The notes under the pieces: generated by a model
Database searches by the model: none
Seen by the model: only the letters and a program-made list of their open reading frames with translations
Told to the model about the DNA's origin: nothing
Assembly: GCA_003447595.1 (NCBI GenBank)
Contig: DLYT01000040.1
Location: forward strand, 1,397-31,770
Direction: 5' to 3'
Source: Porphyromonadaceae bacterium
Lineage (GTDB): Bacteria > Bacteroidota > Bacteroidia > Bacteroidales > CAMTPD01
DNA: 30,374 nucleotides
Shown here: positions 15,534 to 24,691 of the stretch, one piece after another
How positions within the stretch are numbered: position 1 is the stretch's first letter
Layout of the letters: each line of letters opens with the position of its first letter
Program-made: the position numbers and the translations under genes

Positions 15534-15552
15534 GTATATCGAGGTCAGAAGA

Positions 15553-17700
15553 TTAGTCTTCCAACATGATTTCAAGGATCTGACAAGCAGCTTTTGAAAC
15601 TGAAGTTCCAGGACCAAAGATTGCCGATACACCAGCTTGGTATAGGAAATCATAGTCTTGTGCCGGAATAACACCACCTGCGATAACGATGATATCTTCG
15701 CGACCTAGTTTCTTAAGTTCTTCGATTACCTGAGGCACAAGCGTCTTGTGACCCGCAGCCAATGAAGAAACACCCATTACATGCACGTCGTTTTCCACAG
15801 CCTGACGAGCAGCTTCGGCTGGAGTTTGGAACAATGGTCCCATATCCACGTCGAATCCGCAGTCTGCGTATCCTGTCGCTACAACTTTAGCTCCACGGTC
15901 GTGACCGTCTTGTCCCATTTTCGCGATCATAATACGTGGCTGACGACCTTCCTTCTTCGCAAACGCTTCAGCTAGTTCGCAAGCACGAACAAAGTCTGCG
16001 TCTTTCTTAGTTTCTGATGAGTACACGCCCGAAATAGTTCTAATGATTGCTTTATAACGTCCGGCAACAGCTTCACATGCATCCGAGATTTCACCCAGCG
16101 TAGCACGTACTCTTGCTGCTTCGATTGCCAAAGCTAATAAGTTTCCGTCTTTAGTATCCGCACAAGTAGTGATTGCTTCCAATGCTTTCTTCACAGCTGC
16201 TTCGTCACGAACTTCTTTCACTTGGTTAAGACGTTCGATTTGTTGAATACGCACAGCGGTATTGTCTACTTCAAGAATATCAATAGGATCTTCTTTCTCT
16301 AGACGATATTTGTTTACACCCACAATTACTTGAGCATTCGAGTCGATCTTAGCTTGAGTACGAGCAGCAGCTTCTTCGATACGAAGTTTTGGAAGACCTG
16401 TTTCGATTGCTTTAGCCATACCACCCATGCTTTCAATTTCTTGGATGTGAGCCCATGCTTTTTCTACAAGTTCGTTTGTCAACGACTCTACATAGAAAGA
16501 ACCTGCCCATGGATCGATTTCTTTACAAACTTGAGTTTCTTCTTGGATATAAATCTGTGTATTACGAGCAATACGTGCAGAGAAGTCGGTAGGAAGTGCG
16601 ATCGCTTCGTCAAGTGCATTTGTGTGCAAAGACTGAGTGTGACCAAGTGCAGCTGCCATCGCTTCGATACAAGTACGACCTACGTTATTAAACGGATCTT
16701 GCTCTGTCAACGACCATCCTGAAGTTTGACTGTGTGTACGAAGTGCCAATGACTTCGGATTCTTAGCGCCAAAGCTCTTAACAATCTTAGCCCACAACAT
16801 ACGTGCCGCACGCATTTTTGCAATCTCCATGAAGTGGTTCATACCAATCGCCCAGAAGAAAGACAAACGTGGAGCAAACGCATCAACGTCGATACCTGCG
16901 TTGATACCTGCACGAAGGTATTCCATACCATCGGCAAGTGTATAAGCCATCTCGATATCTGCCGTTGCTCCTGCCTCTTGCATGTGATAGCCGGAGATAG
17001 AGATCGAGTTAAACTTAGGCATATTTTGTGAAGTGTATTCAAAGATATCAGCAATGATACGCATTGAGAATTCTGGTGGGTAGATGTATGTATTACGCAC
17101 CATGAACTCTTTCAAGATATCATTTTGAATGGTTCCTGCCATCTCTTCAAGCTTAGCTCCTTGCTCCAATCCTGCGTTGATGTAGAATGCTAGTATAGGA
17201 AGTACCGCACCATTCATTGTCATAGATACAGACATTTTATTCAATGGAATACCTTCGAATAAAACTTTCATATCTTCTAGTGAACAAATAGATACACCAG
17301 CTTTACCTACGTCACCAACTACGCGTTCGTGGTCGGCGTCGTATCCGCGGTGCGTTGCAAGGTCGAATGCAACAGACAAACCTTTTTGTCCTGACGCTAG
17401 ATTTCTACGGTAGAATGCGTTTGATTCTTCAGCTGTAGAGAAGCCCGCATATTGACGAATTGTCCAAGGACGCATCGCATACATACCGCTATATGGCCCA
17501 CGAAGATATGGTGGCAAACCGGCAGCATAACCAAGATGCTCCATGCCTTCAAGGTCTTCTTTTGTATATACAGGCTTAACCTGAATATGTTCCGGAGTGT
17601 TCCAAACAGAGTCGATTCCGTTTGCTTTGGCCCATTCACTTGCATTGGTTGAAGTAAAGCCGGCCGATTTGTAATCTATATTTCTAAAATTCGGTCTCAT
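15553..17700 (-). CDS. mutB: Methylmalonyl-CoA mutase, large catalytic subunit
   Basis: The adenosylcobalamin-dependent subunit that interconverts succinyl-CoA and (R)-methylmalonyl-CoA. Its 715 residues match the family. The TIM-barrel half has RPWTIRQYAGFST (77-89) with the substrate-binding Tyr84, the SVAFDLATHRGYD segment and SISGYHMQEAGA (234-245) with the catalytic His239. The C-terminal cobalamin domain has DGHDRGAKV with the B12-ligating His600, followed by SSLAAGHKTLVP and IAGGVIPAQDYDFL. It is the last gene of a mutA - UbiA-like - mutB operon. In Bacteroidales the enzyme serves propionate production via succinate. All key residues are intact. Confidence 0.98.
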   Translation of the reverse strand: MRPNFRNIDYKSAGFTSTNASEWAKANGIDSVWNTPEHIQVKPVYTKEDLEGMEHLGYAAGLPPYLRGPYSGMYAMRPWTIRQYAGFSTAEESNAFYRRNLASGQKGLSVAFDLATHRGYDADHERVVGDVGKAGVSICSLEDMKVLFEGIPLNKMSVSMTMNGAVLPILAFYINAGLEQGAKLEEMAGTIQNDILKEFMVRNTYIYPPEFSMRIIADIFEYTSQNMPKFNSISISGYHMQEAGATADIEMAYTLADGMEYLRAGINAGIDVDAFAPRLSFFWAIGMNHFMEIAKMRAARMLWAKIVKSFGAKNPKSLALRTHSQTSGWSLTEQDPFNNVGRTCIEAMAAALGHTQSLHTNALDEAIALPTDFSARIARNTQIYIQEETQVCKEIDPWAGSFYVESLTNELVEKAWAHIQEIESMGGMAKAIETGLPKLRIEEAAARTQAKIDSNAQVIVGVNKYRLEKEDPIDILEVDNTAVRIQQIERLNQVKEVRDEAAVKKALEAITTCADTKDGNLLALAIEAARVRATLGEISDACEAVAGRYKAIIRTISGVYSSETKKDADFVRACELAEAFAKKEGRQPRIMIAKMGQDGHDRGAKVVATGYADCGFDVDMGPLFQTPAEAARQAVENDVHVMGVSSLAAGHKTLVPQVIEELKKLGREDIIVIAGGVIPAQDYDFLYQAGVSAIFGPGTSVSKAACQILEIMLED

Positions 17701-17739
17701 TTTTTGTCTATTTCTTATTATTGAATACTACACTGCTGC

Positions 17740-18627
17740 TTACTGCCATCCGGCAAATAAGAATGATAAAGACAAGAGCAGTGCAAACAATAATTGCAAT
17801 CGTGAAGTTAACTTATTTAGGTCTTTGATCGCTTCAGATGAAGAGTTGTTCACATCGCGAAGCAGTACAATACATTTCCATGCCAACGGCAAGGTAAACA
17901 ACGCGCATAAAGACATCAAAGGCAGTACATCTGTTATTACTAACAAAACAAGTATACTATATGCCACATAGATATGAGCTTTATAAAAACTTGTAAGCTG
18001 TGTTATGTTTTTTGATAACACTGCCGTGCGTACACCTGTATGCTTATCTGCAACGTATTCCGTAATTGCATGCGACTGGATGATATTCAATGTAATTAGT
18101 CCTACCGGTATAGAAAGCAACAATAATTGCCAAACTAATATGGAAGTTAATACATACCCTGTACCTAATACAACCAACGGACCATATACAAGAAAGATGA
18201 GAAGATCTCCCGATAATGTATATTTAAGTCGGGGATATAGTAAAACCGCAAAAACACCAACGACTCCCATCCAAGCCAATTGCCAACCACTGGTCATCAA
18301 TAGAAACAAGCCTATCAACATACCTACGATCAAACAAATATTAGCTATCACTAATAGACTTTTGGGTGGTTGTGGAGTTTTATTTACCTCAACCGATTTA
18401 TGACTTTCACCATAATGCTTGTACGCATGAAACAAGTTGCCTGCTGTTTGGAAAAACAATGCTCCAAGCAATGCAACAAACCCTAGAAACCATTCAATAT
18501 GATTTCCAGAAAGTATGCTTATATAATAAACATACATAATCGCAACAAATGAGGGCATAGAGCCGCCTGGTAAAGACCAAGGTCGAGCATAAGCAGCCCA
18601 ATCGGAAGAAGTGGTTTTTTTTCTCAT
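17740..18627 (-). CDS. UbiA/MenA-family membrane protein with degenerate Asp-rich motifs
   Basis: A 295-residue protein with about eight to nine hydrophobic segments, set between mutA (7 bases upstream) and mutB (39 bases downstream). MenA features are clear: WAAYARPWSLPGGSMPS (10-26), and GDLLIFLVYGPLVVLGTGYV (140-159), which matches the MenA segment after the first motif. The catalytic motifs are not intact. The first, normally NDxxDxxxGxD, reads H67-A-Y-K-H-Y-G-E-S-H-K77, so all three Asp are lost. The second, normally NNxRDxxxDxxxGxRT, reads H-A-I-T-E190-Y-V-A-D194-K-H-T-G-V-R-T201, keeping one Asp and one Glu. Normal UbiA enzymes bind prenyl diphosphate through Mg2+ at these acids. It may be a changed or non-catalytic paralogue; canonical MenA activity is doubtful. 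Confidence 0.78.
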   Translation of the reverse strand: MRKKTTSSDWAAYARPWSLPGGSMPSFVAIMYVYYISILSGNHIEWFLGFVALLGALFFQTAGNLFHAYKHYGESHKSVEVNKTPQPPKSLLVIANICLIVGMLIGLFLLMTSGWQLAWMGVVGVFAVLLYPRLKYTLSGDLLIFLVYGPLVVLGTGYVLTSILVWQLLLLSIPVGLITLNIIQSHAITEYVADKHTGVRTAVLSKNITQLTSFYKAHIYVAYSILVLLVITDVLPLMSLCALFTLPLAWKCIVLLRDVNNSSSEAIKDLNKLTSRLQLLFALLLSLSFLFAGWQ

Positions 18628-18634
18628 ATCTGTA

Positions 18635-20527
18635 TTAAGCTATACCTAACTTTGCATTAAATGCTTTTAATGTTTCAAGCACATTAGAACGAACATTAAT
18701 AAACTGGTCGATACCTTGAGCTTTAAGTTCATCCATACAAGCAGGAGCTCCGGCAATTACAAGTTCTGCATCGTTTCCAATTGCAGCTTTTGCCTGAGGT
18801 GCGAATTCAGCATATTCATCATCGCTTGAGCATAGAACAATCACGTCGGCTCCGGCAGCTTTAGCAGCTTGAACACCGCTTTCTACTGTTTCAAAACCAA
18901 GATTGTCGACAACTTTGTATCCTGCACATGCGAAGAAGTTGCAAGCAAATTGAGCACGCGCCAAACGCATTGCTAGATTACCGATTGTTAGCATAAACAC
19001 TTTTGGCGTTTTTCCTGACTTCTCAGTTGCTAGACGAAGCTCTTCAAATTCTGAAGCTCCTCTATCAAAGCATAATGTTGCAATCGTTTTCTCTTGTGAA
19101 CATCCACATCCACAACATTCAGATTTTTCAATCTTAGCTGCTGCTACTTCTGTAAAGTTTGGATATTGATTTGTTCCAAGCAAGATTTCGCGACGTGTGG
19201 CAATTGCTGCTTTACGAGCTGCTGATGCTGCGTTTACAGCGCCTTGAATTACACCTTCTTTTACTGCTTGATAGAATCCGCCCATATCTTCAACTTCGTT
19301 GAATAGTTTCCAAGCTTGATCGGCGATAGATGAAGTAAGGTTTTCGATATAATAAGAACCTGCTGATGCATCTACTACTTTATTAAAATGAGACTCCTCT
19401 TTTAATAATAGTTGTTGATTACGTGCAATTCTTTTAGAGAACTCATCTGCTTTTTTATAAGCTTTATCAAATGGAGTCACTGTAATCGAATTAACACCTG
19501 CAATAGCAGCTGACATTGTTTCAGTTTGAGAACGAAGCAAGTTTACATGTGCATCGTAAATAGTCATGTTCCATTCGGAAGTTGTAGCGTGCATATACAT
19601 TTTTGCAGCGCAACGACATAATCCGTCTGGCTGATTATTAGGACAATCGTGTTGACATTTTGGTGCGTATGCAGCAACAATCTCAGCCCACAACCATCTT
19701 GCAGCACGGAATTTAGCAATTTCCATAAAGTAGTTAGCACCGATACCGAAGTTAAATTTAATCTTCTTCGCTACTGTATCTACCGGACAACCTGCTTCAT
19801 TTAATTTTGCAATCATTTCATTACCCCAAGCCAAAGCATAACCTAGCTCTTGAGTAATATATGAACCTGCATTGTTGAAGTTTACTGCATTTACAGACAA
19901 TACTCTGAAACGAGGAAGTGCCTGTGCAGCCTCAACTACAACTTTAGATTCTGCTACCCATTCGGCATTCTCTTTACCTTTAACAAGCATTTTCTTGAAA
20001 GGATCGTAATCTACCGAACCGAAGCATTTTAGCACGTCATAACCACTTGCTTTGATATAGTTTACCAAAATAGTGATAAGTTCTACGCTTTTACGGTTGC
20101 AAGTTTTAAAGTTAAGTTCTACAACTTCAGGATTAATTCCTGTTAGCAATTTTGCAATGTTATCTGCTGTAACATCGTCTGCTTTAATTTGGAAACCAAG
20201 AGAATCTGCACCTCTCGACAAGCAATCCAAAGCTTCTTTGTTTGCTGCTTCGATACAATTCACCTCTACGTTCTGACGTACTTTCCAGTCATTGTCTTTC
20301 TTGGTACCACGAACATAAGGAAATTCTCCGGGCAAAGACTCTGTTGTCTTCATTCCCTCGATATCTTCCGCTGTGTAAAAAGGGTTGACATTGAAACCTT
20401 CATTGGTTCTCCAAACAAGCTTTTTCTCAAAGTCGACACCTTTAAGGTCGGCAACTATTTTCTCCTTCCAGGCTTCAGGTGTTACCTGGGGAAAATCTGA
20501 GAAAAGTTTTTCTTTAAGTTCTGCCAT
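18635..20527 (-). CDS. mutA: Methylmalonyl-CoA mutase, small non-catalytic subunit
   Basis: The partner subunit of MutB, 630 residues. It has the barrel domain (FNFGIGANYFMEIAKFRAAR at 258-277; RNQQLLLKEESH at 369-380) and a cobalamin-like C-terminal domain in which the DxHxxG ligand motif is missing (LTIGNLAMRLARAQF instead), as expected for the inactive subunit. Two Cys clusters stand out: C291-x3-C295-x8-C304-x-C306 inside the barrel, and ECCGCGC at 470-476 in the linker before the C-terminal domain. It is first in the operon, with a near-canonical promoter 66 bases upstream. The start MAELKEKLFSDFP is normal. It must pair with MutB to form the active heterodimer. Confidence 0.97.
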   Translation of the reverse strand: MAELKEKLFSDFPQVTPEAWKEKIVADLKGVDFEKKLVWRTNEGFNVNPFYTAEDIEGMKTTESLPGEFPYVRGTKKDNDWKVRQNVEVNCIEAANKEALDCLSRGADSLGFQIKADDVTADNIAKLLTGINPEVVELNFKTCNRKSVELITILVNYIKASGYDVLKCFGSVDYDPFKKMLVKGKENAEWVAESKVVVEAAQALPRFRVLSVNAVNFNNAGSYITQELGYALAWGNEMIAKLNEAGCPVDTVAKKIKFNFGIGANYFMEIAKFRAARWLWAEIVAAYAPKCQHDCPNNQPDGLCRCAAKMYMHATTSEWNMTIYDAHVNLLRSQTETMSAAIAGVNSITVTPFDKAYKKADEFSKRIARNQQLLLKEESHFNKVVDASAGSYYIENLTSSIADQAWKLFNEVEDMGGFYQAVKEGVIQGAVNAASAARKAAIATRREILLGTNQYPNFTEVAAAKIEKSECCGCGCSQEKTIATLCFDRGASEFEELRLATEKSGKTPKVFMLTIGNLAMRLARAQFACNFFACAGYKVVDNLGFETVESGVQAAKAAGADVIVLCSSDDEYAEFAPQAKAAIGNDAELVIAGAPACMDELKAQGIDQFINVRSNVLETLKAFNAKLGIA

Positions 20528-20592
20528 AATATTAATAGTTAGAAAACTGTAATGATAAAATAAGACTGTTTATTTTTTACAAAACAGCTTTG

Positions 20593-20622
20593 CAAAGGTA
20601 GAAAAATTCAATACAAAGCAAA
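20593..20622 (-). promoter_or_regulatory. Near-canonical promoter for the mutA operon
   Basis: On the minus strand TTTG (20619-20622), an 18-base spacer and TACCTTTG (20593-20600) match the Bacteroidota consensus. Transcription would start near 20587, leaving a leader of about 60 bases. I see no B12-riboswitch-like structure in that leader. Confidence 0.7.
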
Positions 20623-20856
20623 GTTTTAAGACTTAAATTGCACTTTCATGTAAATATTTAGCAAAGAAACGTTGCATTTACAAGTCTCAAATTTCATTAA
20701 TCACTTATGAATAGAACAAGATAGTAATTGTAAAGTTTGATGGTTTATAGAAAGAAATACAATAGAATAAGAATGAAAAAACAAATAAGAACCCTGCTCG
20801 GAAATAAACCATATCATACAATCTTATATATTTATTTACACAAGTACAAATAAACA
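20623..20856. other. Intergenic stretch with no recognisable feature
   Basis: A/T-rich DNA between the mutA promoter and the terminator of the helicase gene. No open frame with coding character, RNA gene or strong repeat is seen. Confidence 0.6.
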
Positions 20857-20893
20857 CTTTTATGCACAAATATCTGTTCCTTGTGCATAAAAG
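20857..20893 (-). terminator. Terminator of the Pif1-TPR helicase gene
   Basis: A perfect 13-bp inverted repeat (20857-20869 with 20881-20893) closes an 11-base loop, three bases after the stop codon. The minus strand continues TGTTTATTTG. Its T-run is short but the stem already ends in A/T pairs. Confidence 0.75.
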
Positions 20894-20895
20894 AC

Positions 20896-22917
20896 CTACT
20901 TTCTCCCTGAGTTTCTCTTTTTTTGTTTGCGTATTTGATCAGCTTTATAACGATATTGCTCTTCTAGATCTTCAAGACCTTTCTTTGCATAAACATCAGC
21001 TAAATAATCATGTGCTGATGCATTTGTTCCCTTTATTGAGATTGCTTTTAGGAATGCCGACTCTGCTTCATCCAAATGATTTTGAGACAACATACTTTTA
21101 GCCTTATTGTACCAACCCTTGAAGGATCGAGGCGAAAGCTCAATTACTTTATTAAAACAAGTATCCGCATTGTAATAATCGCCCAAATCAAATAAGGTAA
21201 CTCCTTTGCGTATCCATGCATCCAGAAATAACGGATCAAACTCTATTGCTTTATCAAAGTTTCGCAACGCTGCTTTTGTATCATTAGCTGTAGTGATACA
21301 TTCGTTGCCCATAAAATAAAACTCTTCAGCATAGTTGCGCATCGTTTTTGCCGTTTCATATTGACGCTCTTTGATCTGAGCTATTTCTTGCTTCTGCTTT
21401 TCAATGGTATATAGTTGACGTTGAATAAATCGCTTCACTAAAGGATCTGACAAATCATTTCTTGTATCTACCGCTTTAGCAAATGCATCAACAGATGCTG
21501 CATAATCGCCTTTGGCAAAACTTTTATATGCATTCAGATATAATGTTTCCGCCTCAGCCTCCCTCATACTTTGCTCAATCAATCGTTGATCATTGAATTG
21601 ACGACTAAAAACCTTTATATCATCTCGCACAAAGATATCCCGTTGCTGAATATTGCGTTTCAACACTAAACCTTCGAGTGAAGTACAGCGGCTTAAAGCA
21701 ACGTAGGTTTGTCCTCCGGCAAAAACTCCCCCGGTAAGATCAACAACCACCTTCGAAAAAGTTAACCCTTGACTCTTATGCACTGTAATTGCCCATGCTA
21801 AGCGAATAGGTAATTGCTCGAAGCTTCCGATTATCTCCTCCTCAATTTTTTTATCTTTTTCATTATAGGTAAACTTTCTATTTTGCCATGCTGAAGGCTC
21901 AACCAAGTGCTCGCTTCCATTCTCAAGTAATACATAAACATCGCCGGCATCTGTTATACCCGATACAACACCAATTGTACCATTCACCCATCTGCGCATC
22001 GGGTCATTATCGATAAAAATAACCTGCGCTTTCTCTTTCAACGATAACTTTACTAATGTAGGTAAAGAAGATACTGGAAAATCTCCTGTAATTTTACCCG
22101 AAATGATGGTTTCTTTGCCTTTAATCTCAGCCAACTTTCGCTCATTGATATAATCAACACTATCACGTTTGGTTGCTAAAGTAATGTACATTTCCTCTTC
22201 TGAAGGATTAAACGATGGAATGCAACGTTGATTTAAAATTGACAAGTCACGATCAGTAACCGTACTGGATCGAATGTGATCTAAAATAGCAACAAACTCC
22301 TTATCTTTTTGACGATAGACTTTTTGTAGCTCGATTGGAACTAGGTGAATCTCCTTGAAGACTTTTGCAGAAAAAAAGAAAGAAGACTCATAGAATAACT
22401 TAAGAATTTCTTTTTCATCAGACTTAACTACTGGCTCCAATTGAAATACATCTCCCACAAACAATAACTGCTTGCCTCCGAACGGCAAGCGCATATTCCC
22501 CGAATAAACTCTTAAAATACGATCAATACAGTCAATAATATCAGCTCTCACCATTGATATCTCATCAATGATTATTAGCTCAACTTCTTTTAAAAGTGTT
22601 TTGTGTTCCTTTTTATAGCGTAAGAATTCGAATATCCGTCCTCCTTGCAAACTTAAATCAGGATCATCGGGTAATAACGGACGAAGTGGCAACTTAAAAA
22701 ATGAATGAATTGTTACTCCTCCCGCATTAATTGCAGCAATACCTGTTGGAGCCAATACTACAAACTTTTTTCTTGTGTTTGCGCAAATGTATTTTAAGAA
22801 AGTAGACTTTCCGGTACCTGCTTTACCTGTAAGAAAGACTGATTGTCGGGTATGATTGATTAACTGAAGTGCGTCCAGAAACTCTTTGTTGTCCGTATCT
22901 AATTCGAATTTCGACAT
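20896..22917 (-). CDS. Pif1/RecD-like superfamily 1B helicase with C-terminal TPR repeats
   Basis: A 673-residue ATP-dependent DNA helicase-like protein. Positions below count from the upstream frame opening at 22938; subtract 7 for the chosen start. Walker A is GKAGTGKST (38-46), followed by APTGIAAINAGGVTIHSFF, which is Pif1 motif Ia. Walker B is IIIDEISM (122-129), motif III is GDVFQLEPV (162-170), and motif VI includes AWAITVHKSQGLTFSKVVVDL (381-401) and TYVALSRCTSLEGL. From about 455 the protein changes to TPR-like helices, with clear repeats at about 533-660 (GNECITTANDTKAALRNFDK, DAWIRKGVTLFDLGDYYNAD). The TPRs suggest docking to a partner. ATG 22917 (MSKFELDTDN) is chosen; the seven residues before it add no conserved sequence. 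No operon partner is adjacent. Confidence 0.88.
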   Translation of the reverse strand: MSKFELDTDNKEFLDALQLINHTRQSVFLTGKAGTGKSTFLKYICANTRKKFVVLAPTGIAAINAGGVTIHSFFKLPLRPLLPDDPDLSLQGGRIFEFLRYKKEHKTLLKEVELIIIDEISMVRADIIDCIDRILRVYSGNMRLPFGGKQLLFVGDVFQLEPVVKSDEKEILKLFYESSFFFSAKVFKEIHLVPIELQKVYRQKDKEFVAILDHIRSSTVTDRDLSILNQRCIPSFNPSEEEMYITLATKRDSVDYINERKLAEIKGKETIISGKITGDFPVSSLPTLVKLSLKEKAQVIFIDNDPMRRWVNGTIGVVSGITDAGDVYVLLENGSEHLVEPSAWQNRKFTYNEKDKKIEEEIIGSFEQLPIRLAWAITVHKSQGLTFSKVVVDLTGGVFAGGQTYVALSRCTSLEGLVLKRNIQQRDIFVRDDIKVFSRQFNDQRLIEQSMREAEAETLYLNAYKSFAKGDYAASVDAFAKAVDTRNDLSDPLVKRFIQRQLYTIEKQKQEIAQIKERQYETAKTMRNYAEEFYFMGNECITTANDTKAALRNFDKAIEFDPLFLDAWIRKGVTLFDLGDYYNADTCFNKVIELSPRSFKGWYNKAKSMLSQNHLDEAESAFLKAISIKGTNASAHDYLADVYAKKGLEDLEEQYRYKADQIRKQKKRNSGRK

Positions 22918-23139
22918 ATAATGACTGTATTTAAACAACGAATATACATTAATATTTCGGGATTATAGAAATCACAAATCTTTTAATAGTCCGTCTATTT
23001 GTTTCTAAATGCTAAAAGACAATTATTCCACCTTACTTATAAAACTATTTTATGGAAATTGAGTTATAATAATAAACAAAGTACAAAACAGACTGTAAAA
23101 CACAGTTTCAAAATATCTCAGATGAATTAACCACGCTTC

Positions 23140-23169
23140 CCCCGTAATGGACAATGCTTCATTACGGGG
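23140..23169 (+). terminator. Hairpin next to the nhaA stop, T-tract on the plus strand
   Basis: CCCCGTAATG (23140-23149) pairs perfectly with CATTACGGGG (23160-23169) around a 10-base loop. ATTTCTTTATT follows on the plus strand, whereas the minus strand continues into a G-rich sequence without T's. It lies 10 bases after the nhaA stop, so it may end nhaA transcription by the stem alone, or serve a plus-strand transcript not otherwise seen. Confidence 0.55.
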
Positions 23170-23178
23170 ATTTCTTTA

Positions 23179-24537
23179 TTATGCTTCTACTGACTCTTCT
23201 TTCGGCAATACTTTTTTAAGCATAAAGTATCCCATTAAACCGGATATTAATGATCCGGAAAACACCCCGATCTTTGCTTGATTCAACAACTCTGCACTTC
23301 CTGCTGAATCTACAAAAGACAAGTTCGCAATAAACAATGCTACTGTAAAACCAATACCACCTAGCATAGACACAGCCAAAAGCATTTGTTTATTTATCCC
23401 TGAAGGCATACGAACCAATTTCAATTTAATAAAGATATAAGTAAATGTATATATACCGATAGTTTTACCCACAACCAAACCTAAAAACACAGCCAAACTC
23501 ACACCCATAAGTGCATCTAATGTTATGCTTGAGATTGTAATACCTGCGTTCACAAAAGCAAATAATGGTAATACAAGATAATTTACAAATGGCTCTAAAT
23601 CATCTACCATATCTTGCAATGGACTAATTGCTCTATCCGCACGCCATTCTATCTCTTTTAAGGTATGAATTTGTGCATGCGTAAGAACTGTTGCTTTATC
23701 ATTTTGCTGTTCGGGAGCTGAACGAAGTTTATCTAATGCATCTTTCATCCCAACAACAAATGATTCTAAATTAATTTTAGGACGAGCCGGAACAGTAAAT
23801 GCAACTAAAACCCCAGCTATTGTAGGATGTATACCCGATTCTAAAAATAAGATCCAAACAAAGAATCCGATTAAATAATAAAAAATCTTACTGCTAACAC
23901 GAAATTTATTACCAACATAAAGCAATATTAATAAAGCAAATGCGATAAATAAGAATTTATATGCAATTGCTCCACTGTAAAACAAAGCAATAATTAAGAT
24001 CCCTCCAATATCATCAACAACTGCTAATGCTGTTAGAAATATACGCAAACTCAACGGAACACGTCTTCCTAATAGAGAAAGGACACCCAATGCAAATGCA
24101 ATATCAGTAGCCATAGGAATTGCCATTCCTCTTGAGCCCGGTGCTTGATTACAAACAAAATAATAAACAAGAACCGGAACCACCATACCACCAAAAGCTG
24201 CAATAATAGGAAGAATTGCTTTTCTAAAACTAGATAATTCTCCAACGAGTATTTCGCGTTTAATCTCCAAACCAACTACAAAGAAAAATACCGCCATCAA
24301 TGCATCATTAACAAACTCCAACATCGACATATAATGTCCATTATGAGAAAATACATTAAATGAACTAATCCTCACCACAACAGGATGGGCTAACGCATTT
24401 TGATACCACTCATTATACGGAGAATTGGCTAAAATCATTGCAAGAATAGCCGCGATAAATAAGAGCGCACTCGCATTTGTACTACTCTTAGCAAAACGAA
24501 GAAGGGGCTTAAACAAGCCTAATACCTGAGGACTCAT
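23179..24537 (-). CDS. nhaA: Na+/H+ antiporter NhaA
   Basis: A 452-residue inner-membrane antiporter that exports Na+ in exchange for protons. The protein has about twelve hydrophobic segments, starting with NASALLFIAAILAMILANSPY. Functional residues are present: MATDIAFALGVLSLLG contains the Asp matching E. coli D133, and ALAVVDDIGGILIIALFYSG contains the Asp pair matching D163/D164. FFFVVGLEIKREILVGELS is the conserved helix 2 region. The open frame extends to 24600 with an extra hydrophobic stretch (MSLCIVTSFLFLL), but MSPQVLGLFKPLLRF at 24537 gives the normal N-terminus. Another antiporter gene lies upstream, separated by a strong terminator, so this gene is probably transcribed alone. 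Confidence 0.95.
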   Translation of the reverse strand: MSPQVLGLFKPLLRFAKSSTNASALLFIAAILAMILANSPYNEWYQNALAHPVVVRISSFNVFSHNGHYMSMLEFVNDALMAVFFFVVGLEIKREILVGELSSFRKAILPIIAAFGGMVVPVLVYYFVCNQAPGSRGMAIPMATDIAFALGVLSLLGRRVPLSLRIFLTALAVVDDIGGILIIALFYSGAIAYKFLFIAFALLILLYVGNKFRVSSKIFYYLIGFFVWILFLESGIHPTIAGVLVAFTVPARPKINLESFVVGMKDALDKLRSAPEQQNDKATVLTHAQIHTLKEIEWRADRAISPLQDMVDDLEPFVNYLVLPLFAFVNAGITISSITLDALMGVSLAVFLGLVVGKTIGIYTFTYIFIKLKLVRMPSGINKQMLLAVSMLGGIGFTVALFIANLSFVDSAGSAELLNQAKIGVFSGSLISGLMGYFMLKKVLPKEESVEA

Positions 24538-24619
24538 AAATAGAAAGAATTTGTTAAGTAAAAAAAGAAAGCTTGTGACTATACACAAACTCATATACAC
24601 ACCAAATGCTAAGACTTTG

Positions 24620-24627
24620 CAAATTTA
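24620..24627 (-). promoter_or_regulatory. -7 promoter box (TAAATTTG) for nhaA
   Basis: An exact TAnnTTTG match on the minus strand, 82 bases before the chosen nhaA ATG and after the upstream terminator. No good -33 TTTG is seen. I find no NhaR-type operator that I can support. Confidence 0.35.
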
Positions 24628-24691
24628 TCTCTTTTATATCAATTTTATAAGCAATATTTAATTTTTAATGCGATTAATCTCCGAGACAAAA

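Noticed and set aside
17740..18627. Calling this gene menA because men genes are in the same window
   Set aside because: It is about 10 kb from the men genes and lacks the Asp residues needed for prenyl transfer; only family membership is supported.
20528..20592. Cobalamin riboswitch in the mutA leader
   Set aside because: The leader is only about 60 bases and shows no B12-box-like sequence or large structure.
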